Assembly (NCBI GenBank): GCA_913057435.1
Contig: CAJXNY010000003.1
Span: 124,001 to 188,000, forward strand
Direction of reading: 5' to 3'
DNA: 64,000 nucleotides
From: an uncultured Oceanospirillaceae bacterium
GTDB taxonomy: Bacteria > Pseudomonadota > Gammaproteobacteria > Pseudomonadales > Balneatricaceae
Shown: positions 44,992-54,457 of the stretch, in pieces
Layout of the letters: the number at the start of each line of letters is the position of its first letter
How positions within the stretch are numbered: position 1 is the first letter of the stretch
Notes under the pieces: generated by a model
What the model was told of the DNA's origin: nothing
The model's input: only the letters and a program-made list of their open reading frames with translations
Database searches by the model: none
Translations under genes and position numbers: made by a program

Positions 44992-45684
44992 CTACCCCAC
45001 CACTCCATACCGTCTTTCCGGCCGCCCCACCCCGCCATAGTGAATATCTGTTTTTAGCGTTCCGGTTGTGGTCAGGTATTCCAGATAGCGGCGGGCAGTG
45101 GTGCGACTGGCGCCGATCTGCTGGCCGACCTCTTCCGCGCTTAGCCGTTGCTGGCTGTCGGTAAACACAGCCACCACCTTTTCCAGCGTCAGGGCATCGA
45201 TGCCTTTGGGTAACCGGGTATCGGGGTCTGTGGTGCTGCCGCTGGGGCTGTTACGTTGCAGCAGCCGGTCAAGTTCTGGCTGGGCGAGTGACTCCATGGC
45301 GTGTAGCCTGGCGCGGTGTTGCTGGTAGTTTTCAATGGCTTCCTGCAGCCGCTCGAATACCAGTGGTTTGAGGATGTAGTCAAACACTCCACCGTGCAGG
45401 GCTTCGCGCAGGGTGGTAACTTCGCGAGCAGCGGTGACGAGGATAACGTCGGTGTGCTGGTTACGGGCGCGCAGCTGGCGCAGCAATTCCAGCCCGGTGC
45501 CATCGGGAAACTGGACATCCAGCAGCATCAGGTCCGGCTGCATCACCTCTACCAGGTCCCGCGCTTCGGTCAGGCCGTGGGCGATGCCCACCAGCTCACA
45601 GCCTTCGATACGTTGCAGAAAGCGTTGCTGAATCTCGGCGATCTGTGGGTCGTCTTCGGCGATCACGATACGAATCGGGGTCAC
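44992..45684 (-). CDS. CitB/DcuR-type response regulator (copy 2)
   Basis: Identical to 26854-27546, with phospho-acceptor Asp56, Lys106 and the C-terminal helix-turn-helix; GTG start overlapping the kinase stop. Because DNA-binding and phosphorylation residues are unchanged, the two copies cannot be separated in specificity. Confidence 0.92.
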   Translation of the reverse strand: MTPIRIVIAEDDPQIAEIQQRFLQRIEGCELVGIAHGLTEARDLVEVMQPDLMLLDVQFPDGTGLELLRQLRARNQHTDVILVTAAREVTTLREALHGGVFDYILKPLVFERLQEAIENYQQHRARLHAMESLAQPELDRLLQRNSPSGSTTDPDTRLPKGIDALTLEKVVAVFTDSQQRLSAEEVGQQIGASRTTARRYLEYLTTTGTLKTDIHYGGVGRPERRYGVVG

Positions 45685-47327
45685 GGGGCTTGCTCCTGTG
45701 TGGGCGGGTGTTTGGGGATGTACACCGTAATCCGGGTGCCGCCGTGCTTTTCAAGGCCGCTGTCGCCAGGGTCCAGGGTGATCTCACCGTGCAGGCTGGC
45801 CAGTTGCTGGCGGACCAGGTGCAGGCCGATGCCGTGGCCTGCGGCGGTTTTGCTGCTGACGCCCTTCTCGAATATCTGCTGTTGCTGCGCGGCACTGATG
45901 CCGGGGCCCTGATCTTCAATCTCGAAGATCAGGTCGTTACCCAGGTCGGTCAGGCTCATGAATACCTGTGCGCCAGGGCCACTGTGTTGCAGGCTGGCTT
46001 CTAACGCGTTGTCGAGCAGGTTGCCAACAATGCTGACCAGCTGCTCCCGTGGTAGCCGTTCGGGCAGGTCGATCATATGGCTGTCCGGGTCGAGCACCAG
46101 TTCCAGCCCCATCTCGTGGGCACGGTTGTATTTACCCAGCAGACAGCCCGCCAGAACCGGGTCCGGGACGGCGGCGACCAGCAGTTTGATCAGCGCCTGA
46201 TGACTGCGGGTTTCCTGGCCGATCAGCGCCAGCGCCTGGTCGGTGGCCCCCAGCTGGATCAGCCCGGCGATGGTGTGCAGTTTATTGCTGTATTCATGGG
46301 ACTGGCTGCGCAGGGTGTCGGCGTATTGCTGGATGCGGGTCAGCTGACGGCTGACCTGGTCCAGCTCGTCTTTGCGGCGAAAGCTGGACACCACACCGGT
46401 AATCTGGCCGTTCTGAATAACGGGCAGCCGGTTAACGATCAGGCAGCGATCCTGCAACCATACTTCGCGATCAAACTGCGGCACGCCGCTGCTCAGTACT
46501 TCCAGCATCTGGGTATCGGGCAGCAGCTCCAGCACGGGCTGACCCACCAGCGCATCCGTGGCGTTCAGCCCCAGAGTGTCGATGGCGGTACGATTGAAGG
46601 TGGTAACTTCACCGGCGGCGTTGATGGCAATCAGCCCTTCACGGATCGACTGCAGGGTGGCATTACGCTCCTCAAACAGCTGGCCGATCTGTTCCGGTTC
46701 CAGCCCGAAAATCACCTTTTTAAAGTGACTGGCAAACCACACCGCCAGCAATACGCTGAAGGCAAACGCCGCCACAATCACCAGCACCAGGGTCTGCCAG
46801 TAACGGTCGATCACCGCTTCAATCCGGTCTTTCAGATAACCCACCGACACCACCCCCAGCAGCGCCCCGCTGGCGCTATAGATCGGCGCACGGGCACGCA
46901 TCGAGACGCCCAGGCTGCCCTGGGCGGTGTAGGTATAGCCCTGCTTGTCGGGGAAGATCAGTTCAATCTCTTCTGGCTCGTCATCCAGCATGGAAAAGCC
47001 GATGGCCGCCGGGTTGGGGTGGGCCAGCCGCATCCCGTCATGGTCACCGATCACTACATAACGGGCTTCAGCTTTCTCGGCCAGTTGCAGGCTCAGGGGC
47101 TGTAACAGCGCTGAGTCATGGGCGACAACAGCCCGCTGGATCTCCGGCATGGTGGCGATGGTAGTGGCCACATGCAACGCCCGCAGGGCGATCTGCTCAT
47201 CCATGGCGCGGCTGAGGTAGTTAAGGGCAAAGATGCCGATCAGGCCGGTCTGCAACAGGGCAACCAGGCCAAGAATCAGCACCATGCGAGGCTGAAGACG
47301 CAGGTGACGTAGTGAGATTGATCCCAT
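45681..47327 (-). CDS. CitA/DcuS-type sensor histidine kinase (copy 2)
   Basis: Identical to 27543-29189 (548 residues; His344; two membrane helices around a periplasmic sensor; cytoplasmic PAS). The kinases and regulators of the two blocks will cross-talk fully and would raise the dosage of the whole sensing unit. Confidence 0.92.
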   Translation of the reverse strand: MGSISLRHLRLQPRMVLILGLVALLQTGLIGIFALNYLSRAMDEQIALRALHVATTIATMPEIQRAVVAHDSALLQPLSLQLAEKAEARYVVIGDHDGMRLAHPNPAAIGFSMLDDEPEEIELIFPDKQGYTYTAQGSLGVSMRARAPIYSASGALLGVVSVGYLKDRIEAVIDRYWQTLVLVIVAAFAFSVLLAVWFASHFKKVIFGLEPEQIGQLFEERNATLQSIREGLIAINAAGEVTTFNRTAIDTLGLNATDALVGQPVLELLPDTQMLEVLSSGVPQFDREVWLQDRCLIVNRLPVIQNGQITGVVSSFRRKDELDQVSRQLTRIQQYADTLRSQSHEYSNKLHTIAGLIQLGATDQALALIGQETRSHQALIKLLVAAVPDPVLAGCLLGKYNRAHEMGLELVLDPDSHMIDLPERLPREQLVSIVGNLLDNALEASLQHSGPGAQVFMSLTDLGNDLIFEIEDQGPGISAAQQQQIFEKGVSSKTAAGHGIGLHLVRQQLASLHGEITLDPGDSGLEKHGGTRITVYIPKHPPTQEQAP

Positions 47328-47523
47328 AATTTTTATACTTCGGGTTGTTAAAGGCCGCCGGGCTGTCGAAAGATATAGTAGCGGATGGCCCTGGTGGTTG
47401 CCCGTGAACAGTATGAACACAATGCACTTTATGCACGGAAAGCTCTTTAAATTCATAAGGTTCTGTTCGCTGCGGGACCACCTTATGCTGATTTCACAAT
47501 AAAAACAGCATGAGGATGCCGCA

Positions 47524-48513
47524 ATGTTCCGCACTGTTCTGTCTGCACAACGTAACACCTTACTGGCCACCGCACTGACTGGCTGTATGGGCCTTGGCCT
47601 GGCGGGCAACGCCATGGCGCTGGAGACTCTCCATTTTCTGATTCCGGGGGGTGCCGGAGGTGGCTGGGATAGCACCGCACGGGGCACCGGCGAGGCGCTG
47701 TCCAAAGCCGGGCTGGTCGATACCATCTCTTACGAGAATATGTCTGGCGGTGGCGGGGGTAAAGCCATTGCCCATCTGATCGAAACCGCAGGTCAGCAAA
47801 AACCGACCCTGATGGTGAATTCAACGCCCATCGTGATCCGTTCGCTGTCTAAAGTATTCCCGCAGTCCTTCCGTGATCTGACGCCCGTTGCTGCCACCGT
47901 CGGTGACTACGGTGCCTTTGTGGTGCGGGCGGATTCCAGCTACACCAGTTTCAAGCAGGTGGTGGCGGATTTTAAGGCGAACCCCCGTTCGGTGAAGATT
48001 TCCGGCGGTTCCGCCCGAGGCAGTATGGATCACCTGGTCGCCGCGCAAGCGTTTAAAGCGGCAGGCGGTGATCCACGGCGGGTGAAATATGTCGCCTACG
48101 ATGCAGGCGGCAAAGCGATGGCCAGCCTGTTGTCGGGTGAAACGGCCGTGCTGTCTACCGGCCTGAGCGAAGCCTTGACGCTGGTTGAGGCCGGTCAGGT
48201 ACGGATACTGGCGATGACGGGTGATCAGCGTTCGGTTGCTGCGCCGGATGTGCCGACTCTGCGCGAGCTGGGATACGACGCGGTATTTGTGAACTGGCGC
48301 GGGTTCTTTGCCGCACCGGGCACCGATGAGGCGCAAACAGCGGAGTACGTTAAAACCCTGCGCGAGATGTACGACACCGACGCCTGGGCACAGGTGCGGG
48401 ACCGCTATGGCTGGTCTGAGATTTTCCGCCCGGATGCCAGGTTTGTCAGCTTCCTGGAAGAACAGGAAACCTCCGTTGGCAATCTGATGAAAGAACTGGG
48501 TTTTCTGAAGTAA
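47524..48513 (+). CDS. tctC: Tripartite tricarboxylate transporter substrate-binding protein (copy 2)
   Basis: Identical to 29386-30375, including signal peptide, upstream divergent region and ribosome site. Confidence 0.93.
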   Translation: MFRTVLSAQRNTLLATALTGCMGLGLAGNAMALETLHFLIPGGAGGGWDSTARGTGEALSKAGLVDTISYENMSGGGGGKAIAHLIETAGQQKPTLMVNSTPIVIRSLSKVFPQSFRDLTPVAATVGDYGAFVVRADSSYTSFKQVVADFKANPRSVKISGGSARGSMDHLVAAQAFKAAGGDPRRVKYVAYDAGGKAMASLLSGETAVLSTGLSEALTLVEAGQVRILAMTGDQRSVAAPDVPTLRELGYDAVFVNWRGFFAAPGTDEAQTAEYVKTLREMYDTDAWAQVRDRYGWSEIFRPDARFVSFLEEQETSVGNLMKELGFLK

Positions 48514-48571
48514 TCCCCACCCCCGGGCGGCCCGTTGCAGCGTCGCCCGGTGGTTTGTCTGGAGACACACC

Positions 48572-49054
48572 ATGACGCTGAATAAAGACCAGATCGGCGG
48601 ATTGATATTCCTCTGCCTGTCACTGACCTACGGCTACTACGCCGGTCAGGTCGATATGTTACCGGGCGATGAGTTTGAACCCTTCAACGCCCGCTCCCTG
48701 CCACTCGCCCTTGCCACCCTGGGTGCCCTGATCTCCGCCCTGCTGCTGACAACCAGCTCGCTTGGCAAGGATCGTAACGACGATACATTGAGCCTGGCCG
48801 GATTTGACCTGTTGCTGACCGGCAAGATGCTGGGGCTGATTGTGCTGTTCGGGCTGGCCCTGCACTGGATCGGCTTCTTGCTGTCCACCGCGCTGTTTCT
48901 GCTGGCCGGTTACTGGTTGCTGGGTGAACGGCGGCCAAAAATGCTGCTGTTGTCGTCGGTGCCGTTTGCCATCGGCATCTGGTTTGTACTGACCCAGCTG
49001 CTGGACATCTACCTGGCACCGGGCCAGTTAATCACTCTGTTAATGGGAGCCTGA
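48572..49054 (+). CDS. tctB: Tripartite tricarboxylate transporter small membrane subunit (copy 2)
   Basis: Identical to 30434-30916; four membrane segments; 3 bp before tctA. Confidence 0.92.
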   Translation: MTLNKDQIGGLIFLCLSLTYGYYAGQVDMLPGDEFEPFNARSLPLALATLGALISALLLTTSSLGKDRNDDTLSLAGFDLLLTGKMLGLIVLFGLALHWIGFLLSTALFLLAGYWLLGERRPKMLLLSSVPFAIGIWFVLTQLLDIYLAPGQLITLLMGA

Positions 49055-49057
49055 ATC

Positions 49058-50608
49058 ATGCTGGATGGAATTTTTACCGGCCTTGCCACTGCGGTAATGC
49101 CCTTTAACCTGATGATGGTGGTCGTCGGCTGTTTCGCCGGCACCTTTATTGGCATGCTGCCGGGGCTGGGGCCTATCTCTGCCGTGGCGCTGATGATCCC
49201 GGTCACCTACGGGCTGGACCCGTCTTCCGGCATTATTCTGATGGCCGGGGTGTATTACGGCGCGGTATTTGGCGGTTCCACCTCTTCTATTCTGATCAAT
49301 GCACCAGGCTGTGCCAGCACCGTGGTGACCGCTTTTGACGGCTACCCGATGGCGCAGAAAAACCAGGCCGGTAAAGCACTGGCGCTGGCGGCCTGGTCGT
49401 CCTTTACTGGCGGCACCGTGGGAGCCATTATCCTGCTGTTCGCAGCACCGGCGCTGGCCTCGGTATCACTAAGTTTTCAGTCCAGCGATTACTTCGCGCT
49501 TATGTTGCTGGGGCTAACGGCCGTGGCGGCATTCTCTGGCAAAGGCCAGGTACTTAAAGCCCTGATCATGACCATTTTTGGCCTGATGATCGCAACCGTT
49601 GGCACCGATGTGATGTCTGGCGCGACCCGCTTTACCTTCGGCAGCATTGACCTGATCGACGGCGTCAGCTTCCTGTTACTGGCCATGGCGACCTTTGCCC
49701 TGACCGAGGTCGTGATGACCATCATGCGCGGCCAGCACAAAGAAAAAGAAGCCAAAATGGATATGGCGGCACTGGGCTCGATGAAACTGAGCCGGGAGGA
49801 GATCCTCGAAGTTGCACCCACCGTGGCCCGTTCTTCCGTGTTTGGCTTTATCGTCGGCGTACTGCCCGGTGCCGGTGCCACCATCGCCTCTTTCCTGGCC
49901 TATGGCCTGGAACGTAACCTGGCCAGCGCCAAACAGAAACTGCAGTTCGGCAAAGGCGCACTGCGCGGGCTGGCCGCACCGGAATCAGCCAACAACGCCG
50001 CCTCTACGGGCTCATTTGTACCGCTGCTGACGCTGGGTATTCCAGGCTCGGGCACCACCGCCATTATGCTGGGTGCGCTGATCGCCTACGGCATCCAGCC
50101 GGGGCCACGGCTGTTCGTGGATAACCCGGATGTGTTCTGGTCGGTGATTATCTCGATGTATTTCGGCAACCTGGTGTTGCTGGTACTGAACCTGCCGCTG
50201 ATTCCGTACATCTCCCGCCTGCTGGCGATTCCACGGCCAATCCTGATTCCGCTGATTCTGTTTTTCTCGGTCACGGGGGTGTACCTGGTCAGCTTCAACA
50301 CCTTTGATATTCAGATGATGGTGGTGATCACGGTGATCGCCCTGTTGCTTAAACTGCTGGAATTTCCCATGGCACCCATGCTGCTGGGCTTTATCCTGGG
50401 CGGTATTATGGAGAAAAACCTCAGTCGTTCATTGACCCTGTCTGATGGCAGTTTCTCATTTCTATGGGACCGCCCGTTGACCCTGTCGATCACCCTGATC
50501 GCCGTGGTGCTGATGCTATTACCACTGGTGCGCAGCCTGCTGGAACGCCGAGGTAAGACCCGTCAGGCCAATGGGCCTGAAGTGGCGGTGATGGAGGGTG
50601 AGGGGTAA
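49058..50608 (+). CDS. tctA: Tripartite tricarboxylate transporter large membrane subunit (copy 2)
   Basis: Identical to 30920-32470, with both LPG-x-G loop motifs. R copy e begins 18 bp downstream. Confidence 0.94.
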   Translation: MLDGIFTGLATAVMPFNLMMVVVGCFAGTFIGMLPGLGPISAVALMIPVTYGLDPSSGIILMAGVYYGAVFGGSTSSILINAPGCASTVVTAFDGYPMAQKNQAGKALALAAWSSFTGGTVGAIILLFAAPALASVSLSFQSSDYFALMLLGLTAVAAFSGKGQVLKALIMTIFGLMIATVGTDVMSGATRFTFGSIDLIDGVSFLLLAMATFALTEVVMTIMRGQHKEKEAKMDMAALGSMKLSREEILEVAPTVARSSVFGFIVGVLPGAGATIASFLAYGLERNLASAKQKLQFGKGALRGLAAPESANNAASTGSFVPLLTLGIPGSGTTAIMLGALIAYGIQPGPRLFVDNPDVFWSVIISMYFGNLVLLVLNLPLIPYISRLLAIPRPILIPLILFFSVTGVYLVSFNTFDIQMMVVITVIALLLKLLEFPMAPMLLGFILGGIMEKNLSRSLTLSDGSFSFLWDRPLTLSITLIAVVLMLLPLVRSLLERRGKTRQANGPEVAVMEGEG

Positions 50609-50625
50609 TGCTTAACCCTTAGAAC

Positions 50626-50887
50626 GGGCTATCGCCGAACCACCGAGCGTAATTTGCTGTCTTCAGCCGTCAAGGGGACTTCGTCCCCTTAACAATCCCC
50701 AGCACCTCCACAGAACGGCTATTTCCAATTGCCTGCCGACTCTTTCGCTGAGGAAAATAAACTCCCTCGTACCTCGGTCAAACAAATTTTCCTCTGATCG
50801 CTACAGAGCCAACAGAAAATCGGGCCGTTCAGAGTCGGCGTAGTTACGGGTGCCAACTGAGAATGAGTCACTTCGTTGCAAACTCTG
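50626..50887. repeat. R repeat, copy e (right end of second duplicated block)
   Basis: Hairpin at 50672-50690. Identical to copy b up to 50831; beyond that it resembles the right part of copy a more than that of copy b, as expected if a recombination joint lies within the element. Confidence 0.85.
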
Positions 50888-51163
50888 GCGCTGTGCCAGC
50901 CATTCCCGGTGGGGACACCGGTCCCACAACAGCACCCCTCAGTACCCAGGCAGCCGCATACCCTGTGGGACAACAGCATCCTCCGGGCATACCCCCCCCA
51001 GCGGGAAGCTTTGGCTCTGCCCTCGCTCCCACAGGGTGATGGGCTATCACAGGGTCTCCGAGCGTAATTTCCTACCCTCAGCCGTCAAGGCACTGCGCGC
51101 TTCATGCTCTACGAACCTTAGTAACATCACCGAAACCAGGCCCGCTATGTGTTTTCGGGCGAC
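50888..51163. repeat. R-flank sequences and truncated R copy f
   Basis: ATTCCCGGTGGGGACACCGG near 50900 is the sub-repeat found next to other R copies. At 51052-51092 a further R copy begins (GGGCTATCAC... GAGCGTAATT... CAGCCGTCAAGG) but stops exactly where the AAGGGGAC hairpin should start, replaced by CACTGCGCG. No gene is seen in this stretch. Confidence 0.7.
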
Positions 51164-52132
51164 TCAAGCCAGGCTGAGGACGACATTGCCGCATTTGCGT
51201 TTTGTATCCACATAACGATGCGCTTCAACAATTTCGGTGAGTGGATAGACCCGGTCGATCACCGTCGTTACTTTTCCAGCCACAAATAGCTCCAAAAGCT
51301 CATCCAGTAGTACAGAGAGATCTGAAACCGGTCGTATCCTGGTGGCAGAAAACTTCGCTTTTTTCCTGCTCACTGATGTCCAGAGCACCTGTACCAGATG
51401 CGTCAATCTGAAAACGGGCGAGAGGTAAATGCCTCGCTCCGTTAATGACTGTTTGCACTGTGAAAAGGAGCGTGTACCGACAGTATCAAACACAATGTCA
51501 TACTGGCTGGCCATCTGAGTAAAGTCTTCGTAACCATAATTAAGAATCACGTTAGCCCCCATAGCCTGGACCTGCGTCATGTTGCGAATACTGCACACGC
51601 CGGTAACCCTGGCTCCAAAGTGGCTAGCTAACTGTAGTGCCGCGCAGCCTACACTTCCTGATGCGCCATTCACCAAAACGTTTTGTCCGCTCTGAATAGC
51701 AGCGATATTTTTAAGAAAGTTCAAAGATGTCAAAGCTCCATCACACACCGGGGCCGCTTCTTCATAAGTCATGTCCTCCGGCATTCTGGCGATCAAGCCA
51801 TCATCAGCCACGCAAATATACTCGGCGTTGGTTCCGCCAGAAATGCTTGCACCCAATACTGAATCACCTACACAAAAACGTGAGACTCCGCTGCCAACCG
51901 CCTCAATCTCCCCGGCAAAACCGGTCCCAATGATAATGTCACGAGGCTTCCATCGGCCCATAAAAAACCGCCCGGCCAAGGGTTTGCCTTTGCGCATCAT
52001 CGTGTCGGCGGCCGTAACGCTTGCTGCATAGATTCTGATTAAGACTTCATTCTCACCGGGAATCGGTTTTTCTACTTCTTTTATCTGCAGAACATCCGGT
52101 GACCCATATCGCGTGCATACTACTACCTTCAT
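51164..52132 (-). CDS. Zinc-independent alcohol dehydrogenase/quinone oxidoreductase family protein
   Basis: A 322-residue NAD(P)H-dependent MDR-family reductase. The N-terminal catalytic domain (MKVVVCTRYGSPDVLQIKEV) lacks the catalytic-zinc cysteine/histidine pattern; the cofactor fold shows VLVNGASGSVGCAALQLA. Family members reduce quinones or enones. The start at 52132 begins the conserved segment; an ATG seven codons upstream is also possible. The gene is divergent from the TetR gene with about 320 bp between, so regulation by that repressor is possible. Confidence 0.85.
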   Translation of the reverse strand: MKVVVCTRYGSPDVLQIKEVEKPIPGENEVLIRIYAASVTAADTMMRKGKPLAGRFFMGRWKPRDIIIGTGFAGEIEAVGSGVSRFCVGDSVLGASISGGTNAEYICVADDGLIARMPEDMTYEEAAPVCDGALTSLNFLKNIAAIQSGQNVLVNGASGSVGCAALQLASHFGARVTGVCSIRNMTQVQAMGANVILNYGYEDFTQMASQYDIVFDTVGTRSFSQCKQSLTERGIYLSPVFRLTHLVQVLWTSVSRKKAKFSATRIRPVSDLSVLLDELLELFVAGKVTTVIDRVYPLTEIVEAHRYVDTKRKCGNVVLSLA

Positions 52133-52391
52133 CACTACTTCGGTTTCCTGCAAGCTTTCGTATCACAACCCTATTCCATCCAACGTAGAGTGTTAATGGT
52201 CTAAATACTTACTACAGGTATGCATTTTTGTAGGGACTGACACTCAATTAACGTCGACTGGAACCGGCCCGTACATTCAACATATCTGACAGCGTCAGGT
52301 GGCGGTGGCAATGATTCTGAACACTTTTGACTGTCGATAAAAACACTGGCAGCGCGGGCAGATGATGTAGTCATGCAGTAGCCGGTTCCTA

Positions 52392-52444
52392 TTGACCTTT
52401 CACTCATTTAATTTATCATTCGATTAAATTAATCAGTTGATCAA
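52392..52444 (+). promoter_or_regulatory. Predicted promoter and operator of the TetR efflux operon
   Basis: TTGACC (52392-52397) and TATCAT (52414-52419) are 16 bp apart. Directly after the -10 lies the perfect dyad GATTAA-A-TTAATC (52422-52434), then TTGATCAA (52437-52444), good candidates for autorepression by TetR. The ATG at 52452 has no ribosome site, so the transcript may be nearly leaderless. The rest of 52133-52391 holds no gene I can see. Confidence 0.5.
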
Positions 52445-52451
52445 GCTAATC

Positions 52452-53087
52452 ATGTCCCAGACCAGCCGTGGCCGACCGCAAGACCCTCAACTCCAGCAAC
52501 AACGTAAAAACCAGCTGCTGGATGCCGCCATGGCGTTGCTGGGGCAGAAAAGCTACCGCAGTATCACCATCCGCGATATCGCCCAGCGGGCTGAGATGAA
52601 GTCGGCGATGGTCAGTTACTATTTCGGCGGTAAGGAGGGGCTGTTTATTGCGCTGATCGAGCGTTTTGCCGCTACGAATATGCTGCAGATGGGTGCGGCG
52701 CTGGATGCAGAAGACCCCCTCAAAGCGTTTATTCATCAGACGCTGAAAACCATGCTCACCGCCAGCCCGATGATGCGGCTGATTGCCGATGAGATGCTGT
52801 CGCACGAAGGCCCCTTGCGGGACCGCTTTATCGAGCTGATGCCTGGGCGAGTAGCTCAGATGCTGCCGCAGTTGCTCAAAGGCTATCAGGACAAAGGGCT
52901 GATCCGCGCTGATATTGACCTCAAATGGGCGGCGTTTTCACTGGTCAGCCTGCTGATGACGCCGTTCATTGTTGCACCGGTGCGCGAAGCGGCCTGGTCG
53001 ATCAGCGAAGACGATCTGGCCAGCGATGCCTGGGCCAATCACATCCATACCCTGTTTATCTGCGGAGTGCAGAACCATGACCACTGA
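52452..53087 (+). CDS. TetR family transcriptional regulator
   Basis: A 211-residue regulator with the N-terminal helix-turn-helix (SITIRDIAQRAEMKSAMVSYY, then FGGKEGLFIALI) and a C-terminal ligand domain. The ATG at 52452 is preferred to an upstream TTG. Its end overlaps the membrane-fusion gene by 11 bp, so it is the first gene of an efflux operon that it probably represses. Confidence 0.9.
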   Translation: MSQTSRGRPQDPQLQQQRKNQLLDAAMALLGQKSYRSITIRDIAQRAEMKSAMVSYYFGGKEGLFIALIERFAATNMLQMGAALDAEDPLKAFIHQTLKTMLTASPMMRLIADEMLSHEGPLRDRFIELMPGRVAQMLPQLLKGYQDKGLIRADIDLKWAAFSLVSLLMTPFIVAPVREAAWSISEDDLASDAWANHIHTLFICGVQNHDH

Positions 53088-54456
53088 AACCTCCCACCGC
53101 TTTTTTGGCAAACCCTGGGCGCTGCTGTTGATGGTCGCCGTGGGTGTCGCCATTGCCATGGCCATTGTTAAAAACCGCCCGGTTATGGAACACAGCAAGG
53201 CTGAACGCACGGGTACGCCAGCGGGGGTTATTGAGCTGCAACAGCAGCAGATACGGCCACAGATTATCGGCTATGGCGAGGTCCGCCCGGACCGGCTGCT
53301 GGATATCCGCGCCGAGATCAGTGGCCGGGTGGAAACCGTTCACCCGCAGTTAAAGGAGGGCGCGATTCTGCCCGCAAACAGCCTGATGCTGACGCTGGAT
53401 AAACGGGATGTACAGCTGGCCCGGGCCCAAGCCAGAGCGCAACTCAATCAACGTCAGCAGCAGCTGGCCGAGTTACAGCTCAACGATAAGAACACCCGCA
53501 CCGATCTGAAACTGGTCAAACAGAAACTGGCGCTCTCACGCAAGGAGCTGGCCCGTAACGAAGCGTTGCGCAAAAAGCAGTCACTGTCGCAATCAGCCTA
53601 CGACCGCAGCCGGATCGAAGTGATCCAGCTGCAGCAGGAAGTGCAAAAACTCAACGCCCAGCTACAGGCCCTGCCCTACCAGCTGGCGCAGCAGCAGGCG
53701 CAGATCGACATTGCCGAATCCGACCTGGCCACCACCGAGCGTAATCTGGCCCGCACTGAAATCCGCCTGCCCTTTGCCGCCCGCATTACCCGTGTCAGCG
53801 TCGAAACCGAAGCGGTGGTGTCCCCTGGCAGCGCACTGTTTACCGCCCAGAGTCTAGATCGGGTGCAGGTGAACGTGCAGGTGCCCGCCGACCAGTTCGG
53901 TCTGATTGTGGCTGGCGGCGTTGCCGAGTCGATCTCCATTGACCAGCTACTGATCCGGGGAGACAGCGCGCGGCAGAACATCATGGCCCAGCTGGATCTG
54001 CGCGCCAGCGCCCAGCTGGCAGGCAACGACCAGAGCCACTGGCCCGCCACCGTGGCGCGCACCGACAGTAACGTCGACCCGCAATCGCGCACCGTGGGCG
54101 TGATCGTCACCATTGATAACCCCTACCGTGATATTCGCCCCGGTGTGAAACCGCCACTGCTGGAGGGGATGTTTATGAAAGTCACCCTGCAGGGCCCAGC
54201 CACGGATTTTGTGGTGCTGCCACGCAGCGCCGTACACGAGAACACCCTGTATCAGCTGGACACCAGCGACCGCCTGCAACGCGCCCCGGTTAGCGGCCAC
54301 AGCCAGGGCGCGATGCTACTGGTGAAAGGCAGCACCCTGGCCGGGCAGCGGATCGTCACCAGCGATCTGTTCCCGGCGATCAATGGCATGCAACTGACGC
54401 CGTTTGAGGACACCCACAGCGCCCAGCAGGTCAAACGCTGGGTGGAGGGTCGCTGA
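53077..54456 (+). CDS. RND efflux periplasmic adaptor (HlyD family)
   Basis: A 459-residue membrane-fusion protein. It has one N-terminal membrane anchor (about 15-30), a biotinyl-lipoyl-like hairpin split by a long coiled-coil (about residues 105-215, Gln- and Leu-rich), and a beta-barrel with LPFAARITRVSVETEAVV and VQVPADQFGL. GGAG lies about 10 nt upstream. It bridges the RND pump to an outer-membrane channel; no channel gene lies in the operon. Confidence 0.9.
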   Translation: MTTETSHRFFGKPWALLLMVAVGVAIAMAIVKNRPVMEHSKAERTGTPAGVIELQQQQIRPQIIGYGEVRPDRLLDIRAEISGRVETVHPQLKEGAILPANSLMLTLDKRDVQLARAQARAQLNQRQQQLAELQLNDKNTRTDLKLVKQKLALSRKELARNEALRKKQSLSQSAYDRSRIEVIQLQQEVQKLNAQLQALPYQLAQQQAQIDIAESDLATTERNLARTEIRLPFAARITRVSVETEAVVSPGSALFTAQSLDRVQVNVQVPADQFGLIVAGGVAESISIDQLLIRGDSARQNIMAQLDLRASAQLAGNDQSHWPATVARTDSNVDPQSRTVGVIVTIDNPYRDIRPGVKPPLLEGMFMKVTLQGPATDFVVLPRSAVHENTLYQLDTSDRLQRAPVSGHSQGAMLLVKGSTLAGQRIVTSDLFPAINGMQLTPFEDTHSAQQVKRWVEGR

Positions 54457-54457
54457 T

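Larger units (their letters stand above)
41953..50831. repeat. Large direct duplication, second copy (about 8.88 kb)
   Basis: Identical to 23815-32693 as far as I can compare, in the same orientation. The gene content is the same: CsrA-like, zinc-motif and membrane proteins, GyrI-like, two-component system, tctCBA. Confidence 0.95.
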
